DNA from: Rubrobacter sp. | GTDB taxonomy: Bacteria; Actinomycetota; Rubrobacteria; Rubrobacterales; Rubrobacteraceae | DNA: 8,367 bases | Assembly (NCBI GenBank): GCA_016781635.1 | Contig: JADDPY010000677.1 | Coordinates: forward strand, 1-8,367 | Direction: 5' to 3' | Part shown: positions 1-6,590 of the stretch, piece after piece | Layout: each line of letters opens with the position of its first letter | How positions within the stretch are numbered: the stretch's first letter is position 1 | Translations under genes and position numbers: made by a program | Notes under the pieces: model-generated | The model's input: the letters and a program-made list of their open reading frames with translations, nothing else | Told to the model about the DNA's origin: nothing | The model's database searches: none

Positions 1-407
1 CCCACGTCGAAGACGACCGGGGTGATGAGCTCAAGCGTGCCGAGGTAGATCACGTGGCCCCCGGGACGCGGATAGTGGGTCAGGACGGGCTCCCCGAGAA
101 AGAGCGGCACCGTCGCGACGAGCAGGGCCAACACCAGACCCGCGCCCGCGATGGCCGGGGCGTGGCGGACCACCGCGAGCTTTTCGGCCTGCCTGTGGCC
201 GAGCGCGAGGTGCTGAAGCAGGACTCCAAGGGACGCGACGACCCCGGCGGCGAAGCCGTCACCCGGCTCGGCGTAGCCCTTGACGAGGATGGCGAAGGCG
301 GCGATGACGGTGGGCAGCAGGAGGAGCCTCGCCACCATCTCTGTCAGCACGCTCGTCGTCCCGTACTCCGGGGCGACCCTCTTTCTCTTCTTGGCCGGGG
401 CGCTCAC
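1..407 (-). CDS. mnhB: Mrp/Mnh cation-proton antiporter subunit B (3' end outside window)
   Basis: Membrane subunit of a multisubunit Na+(or K+)/H+ antiporter of the Mrp/Mnh type. The visible 135 codons begin at a GTG whose GTGA overlaps the stop of the A-subunit gene by 4 bp, with AAAGGGG about 8 nt upstream. The N-terminus is basic (KKRKR at residues 6-10). Hydrophobic segments follow at about 28-43, 53-70, 84-106 and from 119 on. The motif LVKGYAEPGDGF at 41-52 sits where MrpB/MnhB proteins carry a PGGGF loop, so the middle glycine is aspartate here. The family is usually about 140 aa or somewhat longer, so most of the protein is present. Gene order A then B matches mrp operons, so C to G subunits probably lie beyond the left edge. 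An ATG at residue 24 is a less likely start. Confidence 0.85.
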   Translation of the reverse strand, partial: MSAPAKKRKRVAPEYGTTSVLTEMVARLLLLPTVIAAFAILVKGYAEPGDGFAAGVVASLGVLLQHLALGHRQAEKLAVVRHAPAIAGAGLVLALLVATVPLFLGEPVLTHYPRPGGHVIYLGTLELITPVVFDV

Positions 408-2728
408 CGCAGCATCCCCTTTCTGAGGAGCGTGGCGACGCCGAGCAAGACCAGGGCCACGACCGTCACCTCGCCCAGGGTATCCAGCCCACGGAAGTCC
501 GCCAGGATCGCGGTGACCACGTCCTTGGCATGTGCATCCGGGGTCAACTCGATCAGATCCTCGGCCACGCTTCTTTCGGCGGCCGGCTGGGAGAGCGACC
601 CCCAGGAAACGGCGAAGGCGCCGGCCCCGGCGACGGCCGAGATGAGCACCTTTCGCCACCACCGTTCTATCGACAGCCCGGCCTGATGATGGAGGACCTT
701 GTACGGGATGAGCTTCAAGGTCGTTATGAACAGCAGGGTGACGACGGTCTCTATAAGCACCGCCACGAGAGCCACGTCCGGCGCCCCGAAGAAGGCGTAG
801 ACCGCCGCGAGCACGTAGCCCACGCAGGAGAGGACGAGGGCGAGCGTGACGTGGCTCCGGGTGAAGGTGGCCGCGAGCGCCGAGACAGCGACCGCGACGA
901 GCGCGAGGAGTAGGGGCGCGTCCTGCCACGTAACGGGTCCGACCCGGTATACCCCGACGGTCGGAGTCGCGAGGATGGCGAGCCCGACCAGCACCCCCGC
1001 GGGCAGGAGGATGGACGCGACCCGGCTCCTGAGGTCCCGCACCTCGTAGCCATGTACCCTGTCCGAGAAGCGGTTGAGCTCCGTGATACCGACCTTATAC
1101 AACCTTTCCGGCCCGACCTTGTCCCCGATCCGGGCGGCCCCCCGCGCCGCTCCGACCCACACCGGCCGCGAAACGATGATGAGGACCCCGAGCCCGAAGG
1201 TCGCGAGCGCCATGAGGTTCTCGGGACGCAGATCGAGGTGGTAAGCCGGCTTCACGTCTCCCACCGAACCCGGGTAGGAGGACGCCCCCGCGCTTCTCGC
1301 CAGCGCCGCGAAAGGCTCGACGAACACGCCGCCGACCAGGACGAGAACACCGAGTACCGCGACGGGCCAGACCAGGGCCACCGGCACCCCGTGCGCCCCG
1401 TCTCGCGGCGTCCCGAGGAAGATGCCGCCCCAGAAGCGCCAGGTATACGCGACGGTCAGCGCGGCCCCGACGACGGCGAGCCCGGTGAAGAGCGGGCCCC
1501 GTTGCAGCGCCGCCCCGAAGAGAAGCTCGTCTTTAAAGAACCCGATCGTAAGGGGGAACGCGGCGAGGCCCGCGGCGGCGGCCCCGCTCGCCGCCGCCAG
1601 AACAGGCAGGCGCTTGCGCAGGCCGCCCATCTTGCTAAGACGATCCTCGCCCGTCGCCTCTGAGACGGCGCCGGCGGTCAGGAAGAGGGCGCTCTTGGCA
1701 AGGGCGTGCGCGATCACGTAGAACGACGCCCCCACGGCCCCGTACTTCCCCCCGAGCCCGTACATAAAGACAACATACCCGTACTGAGCGATCGTCGAGT
1801 ACGCCAGAAGCTGCTTGAGCACGTCCTGCGTGAGCGCCAGAATGCCGCCGACGGCCATAGAAAGCAGCCCCACGACGAGCAAGACGCCGAGCAGAAACTC
1901 GCTCTCCTGTAAGAGCGGGTAGACCCTCCCGAGCAGCAGGACGCCAGCGGCGACCATCGCGGCTGAGTGGAGGTACGCCGAAACCGGCGTGGGGGCGGCC
2001 ATCGCGCGTGGCAGCCAGAAGTGCAGCGGCACCTGCGCGCTTTTGGCGAGGGCGGCAACGGCGATGAGAAGCCCCGCCGTGTTCAGGAGAGCTCCCGGCC
2101 GCACGAGACCGGCGAGCTCGGGGACGGAGTACGTCCCGTGGGCGGCGTACAGCATCAGGGCGCCGATGAGGAGGAGGACGGCGGTAACGCCCGTCACGAG
2201 CAGTGCCATGAGGGCAGAGGCCCGGGAGTTCGCGCTGTGGCGGTCGTAACCGATCAGGTAGTACGACGCCACCGCCGTGAGGTCCCAGAAAACGAAGATC
2301 AGGACGAGGTCCTGGGACATCGCAAGCCCCACCATAGACCCCATGAACAGCAGCATGAACCCGTAGAAGCGCGTCCCTTCGGAAGGGGACCGCTCACCAT
2401 GTTCGAGGTGCAGGGGCAGGTAGCGCGAGGAGTACGCGAGGACGAGGAAGCCTACTCCGGTCGCAAGCAGCGCGTACAGCGCCGCAAGCCCGTCGAGGGC
2501 GAGGTGAAGGCGGAGGTCCCACGTGGGGGCCCACGCGAAGTTCACCTCACCGCCGCCTCGCAGGTAAACAACGAGGGTCGCAACCGCCGCGAGCAGCGCG
2601 AGAGAGGCGCCAACAGGGGCAGCGAGCCGCGGTCGGATCCAACCCGCAAGCACGGCGGCGGGGGCCGAGGCGAGGGCGAGCAGGAGCGGCGCGAGCGTGA
2701 TGAGCGCGTCGCTTATGGGGTGCTCCAA
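404..2728 (-). CDS. mnhA: Mrp/Mnh antiporter subunit A (NuoL-like, with MbhD/MbhE-like C-terminal domains)
   Basis: Largest, proton-translocating subunit of an Mrp antiporter; a many-helix inner-membrane protein homologous to complex I NuoL/ND5. From the chosen TTG start it is 774 aa, close to the roughly 800 aa usual for MrpA. The NuoL-type core holds the TM7 lysine in KSAQVPLHFWLP (K229), the PTPVSAYLH motif (H254), HALAKSALF (K345) and FFKDELL (K399). The TM5 signature reads FVFWDLTAVASYYLIGY, with aspartate (D149) where MrpA and NuoL normally have glutamate. The C-terminal MbhD-like part shows FGAPDVALVAVLIE (about 647-660), and the MbhE-like end shows DFRGLDTLGE (744-753). The frame stays open upstream to 2839, but that stretch is hydrophilic, unlike any family N-terminus, and overlaps the divergent promoter region. 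TTG at 2726-2728 lies just before the first hydrophobic segment, although its SD is weak. Confidence 0.9.
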   Translation of the reverse strand: MEHPISDALITLAPLLLALASAPAAVLAGWIRPRLAAPVGASLALLAAVATLVVYLRGGGEVNFAWAPTWDLRLHLALDGLAALYALLATGVGFLVLAYSSRYLPLHLEHGERSPSEGTRFYGFMLLFMGSMVGLAMSQDLVLIFVFWDLTAVASYYLIGYDRHSANSRASALMALLVTGVTAVLLLIGALMLYAAHGTYSVPELAGLVRPGALLNTAGLLIAVAALAKSAQVPLHFWLPRAMAAPTPVSAYLHSAAMVAAGVLLLGRVYPLLQESEFLLGVLLVVGLLSMAVGGILALTQDVLKQLLAYSTIAQYGYVVFMYGLGGKYGAVGASFYVIAHALAKSALFLTAGAVSEATGEDRLSKMGGLRKRLPVLAAASGAAAAGLAAFPLTIGFFKDELLFGAALQRGPLFTGLAVVGAALTVAYTWRFWGGIFLGTPRDGAHGVPVALVWPVAVLGVLVLVGGVFVEPFAALARSAGASSYPGSVGDVKPAYHLDLRPENLMALATFGLGVLIIVSRPVWVGAARGAARIGDKVGPERLYKVGITELNRFSDRVHGYEVRDLRSRVASILLPAGVLVGLAILATPTVGVYRVGPVTWQDAPLLLALVAVAVSALAATFTRSHVTLALVLSCVGYVLAAVYAFFGAPDVALVAVLIETVVTLLFITTLKLIPYKVLHHQAGLSIERWWRKVLISAVAGAGAFAVSWGSLSQPAAERSVAEDLIELTPDAHAKDVVTAILADFRGLDTLGEVTVVALVLLGVATLLRKGMLR

Positions 2729-2810
2729 ATCCGAGTGTCGAGGATTTGTCTGTTCAGGGTGGTTTGTCCTTCTGGATAGGCCGTAAGAGCTTCCACTAGC
2801 TGCCCCCATG

Positions 2811-2839
2811 GTTGTATTCCCCAGCAGGGTTCCAAACAA
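2811..2839 (-). promoter_or_regulatory. possible mnhA-mnhB promoter
   Basis: Reading the minus strand, TTGTTT (2834-2839) and TACAAC (2811-2816) are separated by 17 bp. They match the sigma-70 consensus at 3/6 and 4/6 positions. Transcription would start near 2804, giving a leader of about 75 nt before the TTG start of mnhA. This is a pattern match only, in the 200-bp gap between divergent genes. Confidence 0.25.
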
Positions 2840-2869
2840 GCCGGGAAAGAGATATTAGCGTAAGAGAGG

Positions 2870-2898
2870 TCGTGAGAGACGATGCCGGAGAGTACAAT
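2870..2898 (+). promoter_or_regulatory. possible moaA promoter
   Basis: TACAAT at 2893-2898 matches the -10 consensus at five of six positions. TCGTGA at 2870-2875, 17 bp upstream, is a poor -35 (3/6). Transcription would begin near 2905, leaving a short leader with the moaA Shine-Dalgarno at about 2917-2922. A second, weaker -10-like element (TATTAG) lies at 2853-2858. I see no convincing molybdenum-cofactor riboswitch fold in the gap, but I did not compute one. Confidence 0.3.
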
Positions 2899-2928
2899 GA
2901 GGGTCCGGGAAGCGTCGAGAGGTCAATT

Positions 2929-3915
2929 TTGAAGCAGCTAACCGATAGCTATGAGCGCAAGATGGACTACCTCAGGATCTCGGTGACGGATAGGTGCAAC
3001 TTCCGCTGCCAGTACTGCATGCCCGAGGATATACAGTTCCAAGACAAGTCGCACATCCTCACCCTGGAAGAGATGCTGACCTTCGCGGAGGCATGCCTAC
3101 AGGTCGGCGTCACGAAGGTGCGCGTCACCGGTGGCGAGCCCCTGGTGAGGCGTGGCGTGGTGTGGTTCGTCGAGCAGCTTAAGGCCCTTGGCTTCGATGA
3201 AGTCACCATGACCACCAACGGCTTCCTCCTCAAGGAGAACCTCGAAGGGCTCGTCGAAGCAGGGCTCGACAGGATCAACGTCTCCTTGGATACCCTCCAG
3301 CCCGAAAAGTTCCAGTTCATCACGCGGCGCAACCACTTCGAGAAGGTGTGGGAGTCCGTCATGGCGGCGCTCGATACGCCGCTCTCGCCCGTGAAGATAA
3401 ACGCGGTGGCTATGCGCGGGGTGAACGACGACGAGATCGTGGACATGGCGAAGCTCACCATGAAGTACCCCTTGAGCATCCGCTTCATCGAGCTCATGCC
3501 GCTCAACGGCGACACCGACGGCTCGCGCTTTCGCAAGCTATTCATCCCTGGCTCGGAGATTCTAGCCAGGGCCCAGGAAGCCCTCGGCGACCTCAAGCCC
3601 GTGGAGAAGGACGACCCGGCCGCACCCGCCGACGAGTTCGAGTTCGACGGGGCGCCCGGCAACTTCGGGGTCATAACGCCGGTCTCGGAGCCCTTCTGCG
3701 CGCGGTGCTCCAGGCTACGCCTAACGGCGGACGGCAAAATTCATCCTTGCCTCCTCACAGACCTCGACGTGCCCGTCAAGGACGCCATCCGCTCCGACGA
3801 TCCCATACCGGCGATCCACGAGGTTCTATGGAAGTCCGCCCGGATCAAGCCGCCGGCCGGTCTCACCCTCCCCTCGGAGGCCCGCAACCGCACCATGAGT
3901 CAGATCGGGGGCTAA
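2929..3915 (+). CDS. moaA: GTP 3',8-cyclase MoaA (molybdenum cofactor biosynthesis)
   Basis: Cytosolic radical-SAM enzyme that converts GTP to 3',8-cyclo-GTP, the first step of molybdopterin synthesis; MoaC acts next. The chosen TTG start (2929) has GAGAGG 6-7 nt upstream and gives 328 aa, the normal family length; the frame is open upstream to 2812, but that stretch resembles no MoaA. The N-terminal radical-SAM cluster motif CNFRCQYC supplies C23, C27 and C30. The SAM-binding GGEP is at 68-71 and FIELMP at 186-191. The second [4Fe-4S] cluster, which binds GTP, is formed by C257, C260 and C274 (CARC followed by HPC). The protein ends in the conserved Gly-Gly pair (327-328) needed for cyclisation. 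No key residue is missing. No other moa or mob gene lies in the window, so it is a solitary moaA here, divergent from mnhA and convergent with clpS. Confidence 0.96.
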   Translation: MKQLTDSYERKMDYLRISVTDRCNFRCQYCMPEDIQFQDKSHILTLEEMLTFAEACLQVGVTKVRVTGGEPLVRRGVVWFVEQLKALGFDEVTMTTNGFLLKENLEGLVEAGLDRINVSLDTLQPEKFQFITRRNHFEKVWESVMAALDTPLSPVKINAVAMRGVNDDEIVDMAKLTMKYPLSIRFIELMPLNGDTDGSRFRKLFIPGSEILARAQEALGDLKPVEKDDPAAPADEFEFDGAPGNFGVITPVSEPFCARCSRLRLTADGKIHPCLLTDLDVPVKDAIRSDDPIPAIHEVLWKSARIKPPAGLTLPSEARNRTMSQIGG

Positions 3916-4049
3916 GGGCCTCCGATCCGGCGGCCCGCCGCTAGCTGGAGATAGGGCGAATCAACCCCGGTTTAACGCTACCGATAAACTTTTCGATCCC
4001 GCCGTTGGTGGTGGCAGATCTTCGTCACGGTTTCCTCTGGCTTATAGAA

Positions 4050-4082
4050 GGAACCTCGCAAGCCCGAGGCCTTCGAGATTCC
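4050..4082. repeat. imperfect inverted repeat between convergent moaA and clpS
   Basis: GGAACCTCG (4050-4058) and CGAGATTCC (4074-4082) pair over nine positions with one mismatch around a 15-nt loop. The loop side carries CGAGG (4065-4069), which could instead pair with CCTCG (4054-4058), so two exclusive hairpins are possible. There is no T-run on either side, so a standard intrinsic terminator is not supported. The surrounding gap (3916-4147) holds no recognisable gene and is only about 54% G+C by hand count over 3961-4140, clearly below its neighbours. Confidence 0.3.
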
Positions 4083-4147
4083 GTTCATGATCTCCGAGTC
4101 ATACGAGACGTTCACTCGTTGTTCAGGCTGCGTGCCTGCTTCGGGCG

Positions 4148-4480
4148 TTAGTCCGGCTCTATGGTCGAGATCAGGCCCTCGTTGTTGAGGCTCTCCTGGT
4201 AGAGCTCGGCGAGTTCCTTGTGACATTTGGTGACGACGGCTTTCCCATTCTTATGCGCCTCGAGCATGATGTCCTGGGCTCGTTTGACGCTCATGCGTGG
4301 GATCACCTTGCGGAGCACCGCGATGACGTGCTCCATCGGGGTGAAGTCGTCGTTGTGAAGGATGACCTTGTAGGGGGGCTCCGAGCTCATGTTGCGCTTC
4401 GTCACCTCGCGAGGAGGCGTCTCGGTGGAGGGTGGCAATGAGAGCACCGGTGCCGTGGCGTGTACGAACGTTGCCTGCAA
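4148..4480 (-). CDS. clpS: ClpS, N-degron adaptor of ClpAP/ClpCP proteases
   Basis: Small cytosolic adaptor that binds N-terminal destabilising residues and delivers such proteins to a ClpA- or ClpC-type unfoldase. It is 110 aa, against 106 in E. coli. The core starts at about residue 37 with YKVILHNDD. N43, D44 and D45 match the E. coli N34-D35-D36 pocket residues, M49 in TPME matches gate residue M40, and H76 in AHKNGKA matches H66. The E. coli pocket valine V65 is alanine (A75) here. The N-terminal about 30 residues are a Pro/Thr-rich tail, as expected for the extension that enters the Clp pore. The TTG start is favoured by a perfect GGAGGT 10 nt upstream; an internal ATG at residue 31, preceded by GAGGTGA, is an alternative giving 80 aa. 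It is convergent with moaA and probably monocistronic. Confidence 0.92.
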   Translation of the reverse strand: MQATFVHATAPVLSLPPSTETPPREVTKRNMSSEPPYKVILHNDDFTPMEHVIAVLRKVIPRMSVKRAQDIMLEAHKNGKAVVTKCHKELAELYQESLNNEGLISTIEPD

Positions 4481-4527
4481 CTCTTCTTTTACCTCCGGTT
4501 TAGTGTCTCGATATGCACCAAAAGGCT

Positions 4528-4556
4528 AACATACGACCGGGCATCCGTAAGGTTAA
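4528..4556 (-). promoter_or_regulatory. probable clpS promoter
   Basis: On the minus strand TTAACC (4551-4556) and TATGTT (4528-4533) are 17 bp apart, each matching sigma-70 consensus at four of six positions. Transcription would begin near 4521, giving a leader of about 40 nt that contains the GGAGGT ribosome site at 4491-4496. The rest of the gap between clpS and acuC (4481-4649) shows no gene. A weak 5-bp hairpin just beyond the acuC stop has no T-tract. Confidence 0.4.
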
Positions 4557-4649
4557 TGTTCGTCTTCGCTCATGCTACGGGGCCGGGCGGGGCTTTCGAG
4601 GACGGTCCCGCGGGGGCGTAACCGCGAATGCGATGCTCACATCGATCGC

Positions 4650-5810
4650 TTATGCCAGCAGAGGCAGAACTTTTCTCTTGAACTCGGCGATGGTCTTGCG
4701 GTTGCGCTCCTCAACCTGCGCGGCACGGCCGATGGGCGGGTAGTTTGCGGCTATGTCCCGTGTGAGGTCCGGGAGCGCCACGGGGCTCTGCCTCCCCCAC
4801 TTCGCGAGCCACGCGCCGGGCATCGTCTCGGGCAACTCCTGGTGCGATACGGTGGCCCAGAGCGCGGCCCACGCCCTCGGAACGACGCGCCAGATGTCGT
4901 AACCGCCGCCGCCGACCGCAACCCAACGCCCTCCGCAGAGCTCGTGGGCGAGCTCGTGGATGCGGCGCGGCACGTGCTCGTAGACACGGGTGGTCGTCGA
5001 GAGGTGGGTCAGGGGATCCAGGGCGTGCGCGTCGCAGCCGTTCTGGGAGAGGATCAGGTCCGGGCCGAAGCGGCGAAGCGCCTCCGGGAGCGTCTCTTCG
5101 AAGCATTCGATGAACGAGGCGTCCTGGGTGAAGGGCTGTAGAGGAACGTTCAGGGAGTACCCAACGCCGCCGTTGCGCCCCTTCTCCTCGACCCCCCCCG
5201 TCCCCGGGAACAGGTAGCGCCCCGATTCGTGCATGGAGAAGGTCAGGACGTCCGGGTCGTCGTAGAACATCCACTGCACCCCGTCGCCGTGGTGGGCGTC
5301 GGTGTCTACGTAAGCGATCCTGATGCCGGGGTGCTCCTCCTTGAGGCGCGCTATGGCCGCGCCCGCGTCGTTGTAGACGCAGAAGCCGCTCGCTTTAGAG
5401 CGCAGCGCGTGATGTAGCCCACCAGAGACGCACAAGGCGTGCTCGGCCTCCCCGCCCATCACGAGCCGGCAGGCTTCTATAGTGCCCCCGACGACGAGCG
5501 CGCAGGCCTCGTGCATCTTGGAGAAGACGGGGTTGTCCTGCGTCCCTATGCAGTATTGGAGAAGCTCCGAAAGCGGCGCCTCATCGTGACCGGCCTTCTG
5601 AACACTCCTTATATAGCTCAGGGAGTGGACGGTCATGAGATCATCGTCCGTCGCCGGTTTGGGGGCGAGAAAGGAGTAGCCTTCCATAAGCCCCAGCCCC
5701 TCGCAGAGCTCGATGGCCATCCGAACCCTCAAGGGGTTGAAGGGATGCTCTCCCCCGAAGCCGTAGGCCTCGAGGCCCGGGTCGTGTACGAAGACGGACC
5801 GGCCGCTCAA
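4650..5810 (-). CDS. acuC: AcuC-like zinc-dependent deacetylase (class I HDAC fold)
   Basis: Histone-deacetylase-superfamily enzyme. Its Bacillus subtilis counterpart AcuC removes acetyl groups from the active-site lysine of acetyl-CoA synthetase and so reactivates it. It is 386 aa, about the AcuC length. Catalytic features are complete: the His pair in GGLHHA (H133, H134), the DTDAHHGDG motif (D169 relay, D171 and H173 zinc ligands), the third zinc ligand D260 in GCDAHALDP, and the transition-state tyrosine Y304 in GGGGYD. The N-terminal HPFNP element typical of bacterial members is at about 22-26. The start is a TTG that overlaps the stop of acuB in TTGA, with AGGGG directly before it, so translation is probably coupled to acuB. 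AcuA, the acetyltransferase of the Bacillus acuABC operon, is not in the window. The C-terminal 60 residues are less conserved. Confidence 0.93.
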   Translation of the reverse strand: MSGRSVFVHDPGLEAYGFGGEHPFNPLRVRMAIELCEGLGLMEGYSFLAPKPATDDDLMTVHSLSYIRSVQKAGHDEAPLSELLQYCIGTQDNPVFSKMHEACALVVGGTIEACRLVMGGEAEHALCVSGGLHHALRSKASGFCVYNDAGAAIARLKEEHPGIRIAYVDTDAHHGDGVQWMFYDDPDVLTFSMHESGRYLFPGTGGVEEKGRNGGVGYSLNVPLQPFTQDASFIECFEETLPEALRRFGPDLILSQNGCDAHALDPLTHLSTTTRVYEHVPRRIHELAHELCGGRWVAVGGGGYDIWRVVPRAWAALWATVSHQELPETMPGAWLAKWGRQSPVALPDLTRDIAANYPPIGRAAQVEERNRKTIAEFKRKVLPLLA

Positions 5811-6469
5811 AGCCCCTGCCCGGGCCCGCCCGGCGTGGACGGCGGCCAGAGCACGGGGAAGCCCGCTCCCTCGAGGCTCCGCACCACCCCCGTCGGGTTG
5901 ATGGTAGCGAGACGGATAACGGCGACGCTGCCCGAGCCCCCGTCGTACTCACCCGGGGCGCTCAACACGCTCACGATGTTGACGCCCTGGTCGCGGACGA
6001 TGCCGGCGACATCTGCCAGGGAGCCCGGGCGGTCCGGAAATGCGATCTCCAGCCGGCTCCCCGGCTCGTGCGCCCCGACGAGCCTCACGAGTGCCGCCAT
6101 AACGTCGGAGGTGGTAAGGATGCCGACGAGATCCTCCCCCTCGACGACGGGCAGACACCCGATCTTTCTCTCGTGCATCGCCATCGCCGCCTGCTCGATA
6201 GGATCGTCGGGGTCGGCCGTCGAGATCTCACGCGCCATCTCGTCTCCGACCCGAATCTTATCGAGAGCCGCCGCCCGGTTCGCGTCGCCCAGAGCCGGGG
6301 TCGACGCACGCAGGTCGCGGTCGGAGATCAAACCGACCATCCTCCCCCCTTCGAGCACGGGGAGGTGGCGTATCCTTTTCTCCCTGCACAGCGTGAGCGC
6401 CTCGGCCGCCGTCGTCTCCGGCGAGACCGTGAGGACCTCCCGGACCATCGAATCTCGAACCAAAAGCAT
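5807..6469 (-). CDS. acuB: AcuB-like protein: two CBS domains plus ACT domain
   Basis: Probable nucleotide-sensing regulatory protein of the acu (acetoin/acetate utilisation) locus; the biochemical role of AcuB is not settled. It is 220 aa against about 214 in B. subtilis. CBS domain 1 spans about 5-57 (RIRHLPVLE, GLISDRDLR), CBS domain 2 about 74-127 (KIGCLPVVE, GILTTSD), and an ACT-type domain about 137-209 (PGSRLEIAFPDRPGSLADV, ending FPVLWPP). The last two segments closely follow AcuB. The ATG at 6469 was chosen because GGGAGGG lies 6 nt upstream and the CBS domain starts at once. The open frame continues upstream to 6592, but that part is low-complexity Gly/Arg-rich and overlaps the promoter. 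It is first in a two-gene unit with acuC, the same order as in Bacillus. Confidence 0.9.
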   Translation of the reverse strand: MLLVRDSMVREVLTVSPETTAAEALTLCREKRIRHLPVLEGGRMVGLISDRDLRASTPALGDANRAAALDKIRVGDEMAREISTADPDDPIEQAAMAMHERKIGCLPVVEGEDLVGILTTSDVMAALVRLVGAHEPGSRLEIAFPDRPGSLADVAGIVRDQGVNIVSVLSAPGEYDGGSGSVAVIRLATINPTGVVRSLEGAGFPVLWPPSTPGGPGQGL

Positions 6470-6519
6470 CTTCAACCCTCCCGAACGCCCCGTTCCACCG
6501 CCCGAACCCCCTCCTCGCC

Positions 6520-6540
6520 AGTATACGGGCCCCGCCGGGG
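6520..6540 (-). promoter_or_regulatory. acuB-acuC promoter with palindrome in the spacer
   Basis: The minus strand carries TATACT (6520-6525), five of six matches to a -10 element, with transcription expected near 6513 and a leader of about 45 nt. No good -35 lies at the usual distance. The perfect palindrome CCCCG-C-CGGGG (6530-6540 on the plus strand) sits 4 bp upstream of the -10, where a repressor or other regulator could act. The -10 is well supported by position; the operator role is inference. Confidence 0.45.
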
Positions 6541-6578
6541 AGAGGCTCGACCCGCGGGGCAGATCCAAAGCCCTGTTG

Positions 6579-6590
6579 TAGTATGGACGC
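6579..6590 (+). promoter_or_regulatory. -10 element implying a leaderless transcript
   Basis: TAGTAT at 6579-6584 matches the -10 consensus TATAAT at four of six positions and ends 6 nt before the ATG at 6591, so transcription would start at or next to the start codon. No Shine-Dalgarno precedes that ATG. No clear -35 is visible at 16-18 bp. Confidence 0.4.

Noticed and set aside
1967..2779. Plus-strand open frame of 270 codons opposite mnhA
   Set aside because: Extremely Arg/Glu/Gly-rich shadow of a membrane protein gene.
2729..2839. N-terminal extension of the antiporter A subunit up to an ATG at 2839
   Set aside because: The extra 37 residues are hydrophilic, unlike MrpA N-termini, and run through the divergent promoter region; the TTG at 2728 fits the first membrane helix.
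2812..2928. N-terminal extension of MoaA from ATG 2812
   Set aside because: The added 39 residues resemble no MoaA, while TTG 2929 has a good Shine-Dalgarno and gives the normal length.
3916..3955. Possible terminator after moaA (CGGCGG-C-CCGCCG at about 3928-3940)
   Set aside because: The arms leave a one-base loop, so the real stem would be only about 4 bp, and no T-run follows.
3978..4088. Possible 36-aa minus-strand small protein or transposase remnant beyond clpS
   Set aside because: No recognisable family, poor ribosome-site spacing, and no second copy or terminal repeats in the window; left as part of the low-GC gap.
4630..4649. Hairpin after acuC (CGATG-TGAG-CATCG on the minus strand)
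   Set aside because: Five-bp stem with no T-tract; too weak to call a terminator.
5439..6581. Long plus-strand open frame (380 codons) opposite acuB-acuC
   Set aside because: Antisense reading typical of GC-rich coding DNA; Arg/Pro/Ser-rich translation with no domain, opposite two clearly recognised genes.
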